DNA of 64,000 nucleotides from Achromobacter kerstersii (GTDB taxonomy: Bacteria; Pseudomonadota; Gammaproteobacteria; Burkholderiales; Burkholderiaceae_B). The notes beneath the pieces were generated by a model. That model ran no database searches and was not told the origin of the DNA. It worked only from the letters and a program-made list of their open reading frames with translations. How positions within the stretch are numbered: the first letter of the stretch is position 1; each line of letters opens with the position of its first letter. Below are positions 59,955-64,000 of this stretch, one piece after another. The stretch is taken from the NCBI RefSeq assembly GCF_902859595.1, contig NZ_CADIJQ010000011.1, positions 183,632 through 247,631 on the forward strand, in the 5' to 3' direction. A program made the position numbers and the translations under genes.

Positions 59955-61472
59955 ATGCATCTCGACCGTATTCGCCACCCTGGGCTGCACGCCAAGATCA
60001 CATCCGCCGAGCAGGCGGCCTTGCTGGTTCAGGACGGCATGACCGTCGGCATGAGCGGTTTCACCCGCGCGGGGGACTGTAAGTCGGTGCCGGCGGCCTT
60101 GGCCAGCCGCGCCGAACGCGAACCGCTGTCGATCACGCTGATCACGGGCGCGTCGCTGGGCCACGACACCGACAAGATGCTGGCGCAGGCCAATGCTCTG
60201 GCGCGCCGCATGCCGTTCCAGGTCGACACGACGCTGCGCCGCAAGATCAACCAGGGCGACATCGCCTTCATTGACCAGCACTTGTCTGAAACGGTTGAGC
60301 AATTGCGCGCGGGTCATCTGGGCCGGATCAACGTCGCCATCATCGAGGCGGCCGCCATTACCGAAACCGGCGCCATCGTGCCGACGATGTCGGTCGGCAA
60401 CTCGGCATCGTTCGCGCAGCAGGCGGACAAAATCATCATCGAATTGAACATGGGCGTGCCGGCCGCCATCGAAGGCCTGCACGATATCTACGTGCCGGCC
60501 GACCGCCCGGCGCGCCAGCCGATTGGTTTGGTGTCGGTCGATCAACGTATTGGCCAGCCGTTTATCGAAGTCGACCCCGACAAGATCGCTGCCATCGTCA
60601 TCACGCATGAGCCGGATAGCCCGTCCAACGCCTTGCCGCCGGATGATGAAACCAACGCCATCGCCGGCCACATCAATACGTTCCTGCGGGGCGAAGTGGA
60701 TGCGGGCCGCCTGACCAACGCGCTGCTGCCGTTGCAGGCGGGCATCGGCACGATCGCCAACGCGGTGCTGCATGGCTTTGAGTCTTCGGACTTCGATAAC
60801 CTGACGATGTACTCCGAAGTGCTGCAAGACAGCGCGATCGAATTGCTGGACCAGGGCAAGCTCGCGTTCGCGTCGGCCTCGTCGATCACGGTGTCCAAGC
60901 CCGTGTACGACAAGATCCTGGCCAACATGGAGCACTACCGCGAACGCATCGTGCTGCGGCCGCAGGAAATCAGCAATGCGCCCGAGCTTGTGCGCCGTCT
61001 GGGCATCATCGCCATCAACACGGCGTTGGAATTCGATATTTACGGCAACGTGAATTCCACGCACGTGGGTGGCACGCACATGATGAATGGCATCGGCGGG
61101 TCGGGCGACTTCGCGCGCAATGCGCATCTGGCGATCTTCGTGTCGAAATCCATGGCCAAGAACGGCGACATCTCCAGCGTGGTGCCAATGGTGTCCCATG
61201 TGGATCACACCGAGCACGATGTGGATGTGCTGGTCACCGAATGCGGCTTGGCCGACCTGCGTGGCTTGGCGCCGCGCGAACGCGCCCGCGCCATCATCCA
61301 GAACTGCGTGCACCCGTCTTATCGCGCCGCGCTGCAAGACTATTTCGACCGCGCCTGCCAGCGCGGCGGCCAAACGCCCCATCTGCTGGAAGAGGCATTT
61401 TCCTGGCACCAGCGTTTCAACGAAACGGATTCCATGCAGCCCGCGAAGCCCACGGCACGCAAGGCGGCCTGA
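59955..61472 (+). CDS. succinyl-CoA:acetate CoA-transferase / acetyl-CoA hydrolase family
   Basis: 505 residues, class I CoA-transferase of the AarC/ScpC/Ach1 type. The catalytic Glu is in MYSEVLQDS, and the conserved GGSGDFARNAHLAIFV segment binds CoA. It exchanges CoA between succinyl-CoA and acetate, or hydrolyses acetyl-CoA. Start chosen at the ATG with GGAGA before it. Alone behind a LysR regulator. Confidence 0.92.
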   Translation: MHLDRIRHPGLHAKITSAEQAALLVQDGMTVGMSGFTRAGDCKSVPAALASRAEREPLSITLITGASLGHDTDKMLAQANALARRMPFQVDTTLRRKINQGDIAFIDQHLSETVEQLRAGHLGRINVAIIEAAAITETGAIVPTMSVGNSASFAQQADKIIIELNMGVPAAIEGLHDIYVPADRPARQPIGLVSVDQRIGQPFIEVDPDKIAAIVITHEPDSPSNALPPDDETNAIAGHINTFLRGEVDAGRLTNALLPLQAGIGTIANAVLHGFESSDFDNLTMYSEVLQDSAIELLDQGKLAFASASSITVSKPVYDKILANMEHYRERIVLRPQEISNAPELVRRLGIIAINTALEFDIYGNVNSTHVGGTHMMNGIGGSGDFARNAHLAIFVSKSMAKNGDISSVVPMVSHVDHTEHDVDVLVTECGLADLRGLAPRERARAIIQNCVHPSYRAALQDYFDRACQRGGQTPHLLEEAFSWHQRFNETDSMQPAKPTARKAA

Positions 61473-61579
61473 ACCCGCACGTTTTTGCTGCCGCCGTCTC
61501 AGCGTCCGCCAGGCCCTTCGAGCGAAGCGAATCCTGGTTTGTGGGGAAGGCTTCCGCCGGGCGCCGTGTTTTGGGTAGA

Positions 61580-61614
61580 GGTAAAGGAGCGCAAGCTGCT
61601 TTACCTTTTTTTTT
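61580..61614 (+). terminator. terminator of the CoA-transferase gene
   Basis: GGTAAAGGAGC and GCTGCTTTACC (one mismatch pair) around GCAA, followed by nine T. About 110 bases after the stop and close to the convergent LysR stop. Confidence 0.9.
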
Positions 61615-61626
61615 GCCCGGCGCCGT

Positions 61627-62550
61627 CTAGGCGTCGGATTCCGGCTGCGTCGTGACCAGCGCGCAGCGGGACAATTCCAGCTCTTCGTGCAGCCATTGCT
61701 TGAGCGCCACCAGCGGCGCCCAGTCGCGCAGGCTGGGCGGGTAGACCAGGTGATAGGTCTGCGCCTGTTCGTAATGCACGCTCATCGGCGATATCCGCAC
61801 CAATCTGCCTGCGCACAGCGCGTCCGCCGCAAGGAGTTCGCGCCCCAGCGTGATGCCCAGCCCCTGTTCGGCGGCTTGCAGCATCATCCCCGCATCGTTG
61901 AAGGTCGCCACCGGCGTGACCGGTGTGCGCACACCCGCCGCATTGAACCAGTGCTGCCACATCTCGCGTTCGCCTAACAAGGGCTGGCGCGCCAGGGTTT
62001 CGGGCGTATGGTCTTCAAGCGCAGCCGCGGTTTCCGGCGAGGCCAGCGCGATCAGGGGTAACGGCATGTCAAATAGCGGCTCGGACTCGGTGCCCGCCCA
62101 CGGGCCGCGTCCAAACCGAAGCGCCGCATGAAAACCATCGCGTACCAAGTCCACGACTTGCTGCGACGTTTCAATCTCCAGCGACACCCCGGGATTCCGC
62201 AAGCGCCACCGGCTCATTCGCGGCAAGAGCCAGCGTTGCGCAAAAGAGGGCAGGACCGACACGCGCAGGCGCTGTTCGCTGCCGGTGGCCGCCGCGGCTG
62301 CGGCCATCACCCCTTCGTCCAGCAACGATAGGGCGCTTTGCACACTGCACAGCAGTGCGGCGCCCGCACTGTTCAGCACAATCCCGCGCCCGCTGCGTTC
62401 AAACAAAGGGAAGCCCAATTGCTCCTCAAGGCCTTTGATCTGCTGGCTCACGGCGCTGTGTGTCAGGTGCAGCCGATCGGCGGCGGCGCGCAAATTCTGT
62501 AATTCGGCGACGGCGCGGAAGGCGGGCAGGGTATTCAGAGGCAAGCGCAT
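61627..62550 (-). CDS. GcvA-like LysR-family regulator
   Basis: 307 residues. Start MRLPLNTLPAFRAVAELQNLRAAADRLHLTHSAVSQQIK is typical of the GcvA/AmpR branch. No metabolic gene lies divergent except the small DUF1127 gene, so its target is open. Confidence 0.88.
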   Translation of the reverse strand: MRLPLNTLPAFRAVAELQNLRAAADRLHLTHSAVSQQIKGLEEQLGFPLFERSGRGIVLNSAGAALLCSVQSALSLLDEGVMAAAAAATGSEQRLRVSVLPSFAQRWLLPRMSRWRLRNPGVSLEIETSQQVVDLVRDGFHAALRFGRGPWAGTESEPLFDMPLPLIALASPETAAALEDHTPETLARQPLLGEREMWQHWFNAAGVRTPVTPVATFNDAGMMLQAAEQGLGITLGRELLAADALCAGRLVRISPMSVHYEQAQTYHLVYPPSLRDWAPLVALKQWLHEELELSRCALVTTQPESDA

Positions 62551-62677
62551 GATGGGCTTTTCAGGAGAAAAATCGATTCGGTTAGCTTAGCTGACCAATA
62601 GTCCAAAAACAATTCGATTTTCACCCGGGTATTGGGCGATTACGCTAACCAAAACGTCGGAAACCAAGGAGCCGATC

Positions 62678-63004
62678 ATGTCTGCCCATACTTGCAGTGC
62701 CTCTTCCTCTCTATTTGAGTCTGCCGCCAAGCCGTCCCAGCAAGTGCTTGCGCCACCAGCAGCGCCCGCCCCGGTGGCGGTGGTGGCGGATGCCCCGCAT
62801 AAGCCGCGCGCGATGGGTGGACTGCTGGGCAAGCTGGTTGCTGCGGTCCGTCAATGGCGAATGAAGGCGCGCATGCGCAACCAGGCCGCCGATATGGACC
62901 CGCACATCATGCAAGACATCGGCGTGCCGGACTGGCTGGTGAACGAAACCACCCTGCATCGCGAGCTTAGCCGCATGCGGGATGCAGACTACATGCGCTG
63001 GTAG
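62678..63004 (+). CDS. DUF1127 (YjiS-like) protein
   Basis: 108 residues. A low-complexity N terminus is followed by the DUF1127 helix pair (VRQWRMKARMRNQAADMDPHIMQDIGVPDWLV). Small Arg-rich DUF1127 proteins in related bacteria affect metabolism and RNA turnover. AAGGAG ribosome site. A perfect inverted repeat follows its stop. Confidence 0.8.
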   Translation: MSAHTCSASSSLFESAAKPSQQVLAPPAAPAPVAVVADAPHKPRAMGGLLGKLVAAVRQWRMKARMRNQAADMDPHIMQDIGVPDWLVNETTLHRELSRMRDADYMRW

Positions 63005-63035
63005 GTGTCACTGCCGATGGGCCGGTCAAAATTCG

Positions 63036-63091
63036 CCCCTCTATATATAGAGAGAAGTGCTTGGTCGAGGACCTCTCTATATATAGAGGGG
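63036..63091. repeat. perfect 19-bp inverted repeat with palindromic arms
   Basis: CCCCTCTATATATAGAGAG at 63036-63054 and its exact complement at 63073-63091, with 18 bases between. Each arm contains CTCTATATATAGAG, itself a 14-bp palindrome. No T tail follows. It may end the DUF1127 transcript or form a protein site or cruciform. Confidence 0.9.
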
Positions 63092-63144
63092 CGTTGGCCT
63101 GTTAGGCGGCAGGGCGGGTGAGTAGAAATATTTGCTGCATGGAC

Positions 63145-63172
63145 ATGACAGTGCAAAAACTTGTGCTATAGT
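63145..63172 (+). promoter_or_regulatory. rrn leader promoter 1
   Basis: ATGACA and TATAGT (63167-63172), 16-base spacing. The most upstream of four promoter-like elements before the rRNA leader. Confidence 0.5.
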
Positions 63173-63306
63173 CTCGCTCCTTCGCAGTTCAGACAGTTTT
63201 GAACCGCGAAGGCAAGGCAAGCGCAACAGGCCGAACGAGGGTCTCCAAAAGGAGAAACGAGCCAGGTCTGCCGCGAAGCGATCAGAAATGAGAGCCAAGC
63301 GGTTAT

Positions 63307-63411
63307 TGCAAGGATTGCAGCAAATAAGGCAAAAGCCAGTTGCACAATCTGCAAAAATCGTGCTATAGTCTTGGGCTTGGCTGGTGGTGTTGATCAAGGG
63401 TTTACCCGGAT
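63307..63411 (+). promoter_or_regulatory. rrn leader promoter 2 in a 105-bp repeated module
   Basis: TTGCAC (63340-63345), 18 bases, TATAGT (63364-63369), and GGGTTTACCC 34 bases after the -10 start. The entire block recurs 183 bases downstream. Confidence 0.65.
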
Positions 63412-63489
63412 CGAATTGCTAGCCACCTGAGCAGTAACCAGCCCCTGAATTCAGGGCCAAAGCTAGCGCGAAAGCAAAAGCGGCGGGGT

Positions 63490-63594
63490 TGCAAGATAGG
63501 ATGCAAATTAGGCAAAAGCCGGTTGCATAATCTGCAAAAGTTGTGTTATAGTTTCAGGCTTGGCAGTTGCCGAAAACTTAGGGTTTACCCTGAT
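63490..63594 (+). promoter_or_regulatory. rrn leader promoter 3, second copy of the module
   Basis: TTGCAT (63523-63528), 18 bases, TATAGT (63547-63552), and GGGTTTACCC at the same offset as in the first copy. Confidence 0.65.
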
Positions 63595-63679
63595 ATTTCG
63601 ATAGCTGCTAAAGAGAAGCGGACCTGAAGGGGTCGCAGGAAAAGCGGTTGAGTGAGCCGAAAGGCGAAACGAAGCTGAC

Positions 63680-63708
63680 TTGACAAGCGATAAAAACTCC
63701 TTCATAAT
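63680..63708 (+). promoter_or_regulatory. main rrn promoter (P4)
   Basis: Perfect -35 TTGACA (63680-63685), 17-base spacer and CATAAT (63703-63708), followed by a GC-rich start region. The strongest consensus promoter in the window, and the last before the boxA element. Confidence 0.85.
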
Positions 63709-64000
63709 CTCGCTTCTCTGCTGCTGAAAACAGCGAGCGACGCAAGGCAAAAGCCGCAGCGACGCTGGCGGGTTCAGCAGGTAGCAGTAAAGAATTTAGC
63801 AGTACCGCTCTTTAACAATTAAACAACCGATAAGTGTGGGCGCTTGATGCGATGCACTGTGATCAAGTTGGGAGTCAAATCCTGGCTTGTCACAAGCACA
63901 ATGAAATCAAGTGCTCACTAGAAGTGAAGTACCTTAGACGTCAAGTTTAAGAACATACCTCACTTCCTTTGAGTAGCGACGTATGACCTGGTTTGAATTT
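63709..64000 (+). ncRNA. rRNA operon leader with boxA; 16S rRNA begins beyond the window
   Basis: GCTCTTTAACA (63807-63817) matches the boxA antitermination element that binds NusB/S10. The text after it (ATTAAACAACCGATAAGTGTGGGCGCTTG-like) is the usual beta-proteobacterial rrn leader and contains GAAGTGAAGT / ACCTCACTTC parts that could pair with 16S 3' spacer for RNase III. The 16S 5' start (GAGTTTGATC-type) is not reached. Confidence 0.8.

Noticed and set aside
59790..61409. 539-residue open frame antisense to the CoA-transferase
   Set aside because: The + strand gene has clear catalytic motifs; this frame has none.
63036..63091. Insertion-sequence terminal inverted repeats
   Set aside because: Only 18 bases lie between the arms and no transposase is near.
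63709..64000. 16S rRNA gene within the window
   Set aside because: The segment is leader sequence with boxA; the conserved 16S start is not reached before the end.

Overview
The window is about 64 kb of GC-rich chromosome from a betaproteobacterium of the Alcaligenaceae, most like Achromobacter or Bordetella. The reasons are the repeated tripartite-tricarboxylate (Bug-type) periplasmic receptors without their membrane partners, the many LysR regulators, the LivM-LivG fusion and the style of the rRNA leader at the right end. No insertion sequence, prophage or CRISPR array was seen.

Left part (1-27600): end of a phosphate transporter operon (pstC partial, pstA, pstB), a tRNA-Pro(TGG), a two-subunit TPP decarboxylase divergent from a LysR gene and followed by a Bug receptor, a nuclease, an ArgO-type exporter, and a second Bug cluster (LysR / HMG-CoA-lyase family / CoA transferase / Bug). 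Two separate ECF sigma / RskA-type anti-sigma loci follow. One is next to a DUF3455 lipoprotein (14665-16674). The other is followed by a fasciclin-domain protein, a TPR protein and an unknown exported protein (23188-26684). Between them lie YcaC-type hydrolase, aldo/keto reductase, SUKH-like and DUF1275 genes.

Middle (27653-43381): the most interesting region, a 15-gene catabolic block arranged as four transcription units. They are livKH-livMG-livF-quinone reductase-SDR (leftward), SDR-lambda-crystallin dehydrogenase-BKACE (rightward), gntR-gldA-like (leftward) and split transketolase-AroE-like-GMC oxidoreductase (rightward). Both divergent gaps carry almost identical 13-bp AT-rich operators, including a 19-bp palindrome, so one FCD-type GntR repressor probably controls everything. 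The enzyme set (3-hydroxyacid oxidation, beta-keto acid cleavage, ketol transfer, several alcohol dehydrogenases) fits no pathway I can name.

Next (43446-50230): a spermidine/putrescine-type ABC transporter operon ending in a proline-racemase family enzyme that has Cys at the first catalytic site but Gly at the second. It is divergent from a GlxA-type AraC regulator (the GbdR/CdhR class) and a glutathione S-transferase.

Right part (50742-64000): a soluble double-PAS chemoreceptor, DUF1653, a DEDDh exonuclease, a MazG-like pyrophosphohydrolase, two unknown secreted proteins, a large MscS-type channel, a LysR / succinyl-CoA:acetate CoA-transferase pair, a GcvA-like LysR and a DUF1127 protein. 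A perfect 19-bp inverted repeat follows. The window ends in a tandem-promoter rRNA leader whose 16S gene lies just outside.
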